Source: an uncultured Butyricicoccus sp. (lineage in GTDB: Bacteria > Bacillota > Clostridia > Oscillospirales > Butyricicoccaceae). Taken from it: a stretch of DNA of 15,790 bases. The position numbers were made by a program, and so were the translations under genes. Of the stretch, positions 15,628-15,790 are shown piece by piece; within the stretch, counting starts at the first letter, position 1, and every line of letters begins with the position of its first letter. The notes below the pieces were generated by a model. It saw only the letters and a program-made list of their open reading frames with translations, was not told the origin of the DNA and made no database searches. Location: NCBI GenBank assembly GCA_900544475.1, contig UQVU01000032.1, positions 1 to 15,790 of the forward strand. The letters are read 5' to 3'.

Positions 15628-15790
15628 ATGCCGGATAACACGATCCGCGGCCGCTTTGCACCCAGCCCGAGCGGACGGCTGCACCTTGGCAATATGCTGA
15701 CATTTCTGCTTGCATGGCTGGACGTGCGCGCACGCGGCGGGACGATGGTGTTCCGCCTTGAGGATCTCGACCCGGAGCGCAGCTGGGAGC
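15628..15790 (+). CDS. gluQRS: Glutamyl-Q-tRNA(Asp) synthetase, N-terminal part (cut by window end)
   Basis: The 54 visible codons read as a class I GluRS-type catalytic start: GRFAPSPSGRLHLGN, where HLGN is the HIGH-type ATP motif, then FRLEDLDPER. The LEDLDPER wording matches GluQRS (YadB), which charges glutamate onto queuosine of tRNA(Asp), better than true GluRS, which usually has IEDTD. Full-length gltX cannot be ruled out because the zinc and anticodon regions are outside the window. CGGAGGG (15614-15620) is the ribosome binding site; an earlier ATG at 15621 opens a six-codon frame in another register. Confidence 0.82.
   Translation, partial: MPDNTIRGRFAPSPSGRLHLGNMLTFLLAWLDVRARGGTMVFRLEDLDPERSWE

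Overview
The window reads as an ordinary, densely packed chromosomal stretch from a GC-rich Gram-positive anaerobe. The best guess is a Clostridia/Oscillospirales-type Firmicute. This rests on strong AAAGGAGG ribosome binding sites, an AlaR/AlaT-like pair as in Bacillus, a YqeG phosphatase, the aroQ-pepQ neighbourhood, and sigma-A promoters of TTGACA/TATAAT type. It is an inference: there is no rRNA or other marker gene. No tRNA, rRNA, CRISPR array, insertion sequence or phage gene was seen.

Left part (1-5400, + strand): branched-chain amino acid synthesis. ilvB and ilvN encode the two subunits of acetolactate synthase, ilvC encodes ketol-acid reductoisomerase and ilvD encodes dihydroxyacid dehydratase. 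Together they carry pyruvate or pyruvate plus 2-oxobutyrate to the 2-keto precursors of valine, leucine and isoleucine. The window opens inside a hairpin-rich leader of ilvB. The 348-base gap between ilvC and ilvD is packed with stem-loops, including two intrinsic terminators. ilvD ends at its own strong terminator.

Middle part (5400-8100): pyrE (pyrimidine synthesis) has its own extended -10 promoter. It converges, at a shared bidirectional terminator, with a leftward two-gene operon of an Lrp/AsnC-type regulator and a class I aminotransferase, similar to alaR-alaT (yugG-yugH) of Bacillus subtilis. A perfect 9-bp inverted repeat overlaps the -10 element of that operon's promoter and is the obvious operator candidate.

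Next (8100-11230, + strand): a DUF2461 protein, a DEDDh 3'-5' exonuclease (ATGA overlap), a 100-residue membrane protein and an AI-2E-family transporter with a TTG start, closed by a terminator.

Right part: a leftward operon (14105-11225) of a YqeG-type HAD phosphatase, an endonuclease IV-like TIM barrel protein, type II dehydroquinase aroQ and a PepQ-type M24 peptidase. Divergent from it is an unrecognised 255-residue protein with weak GH18-like features, which overlaps tail to tail with a YbaK-type Cys-tRNA(Pro) deacylase gene. That gene diverges from the start of a glutamyl-Q-tRNA(Asp) synthetase gene cut by the window end. I found no clearly new system. The best leads are the ilvC-ilvD structured gap, the AlaR-type operator and the unrecognised protein at 14249-15016.
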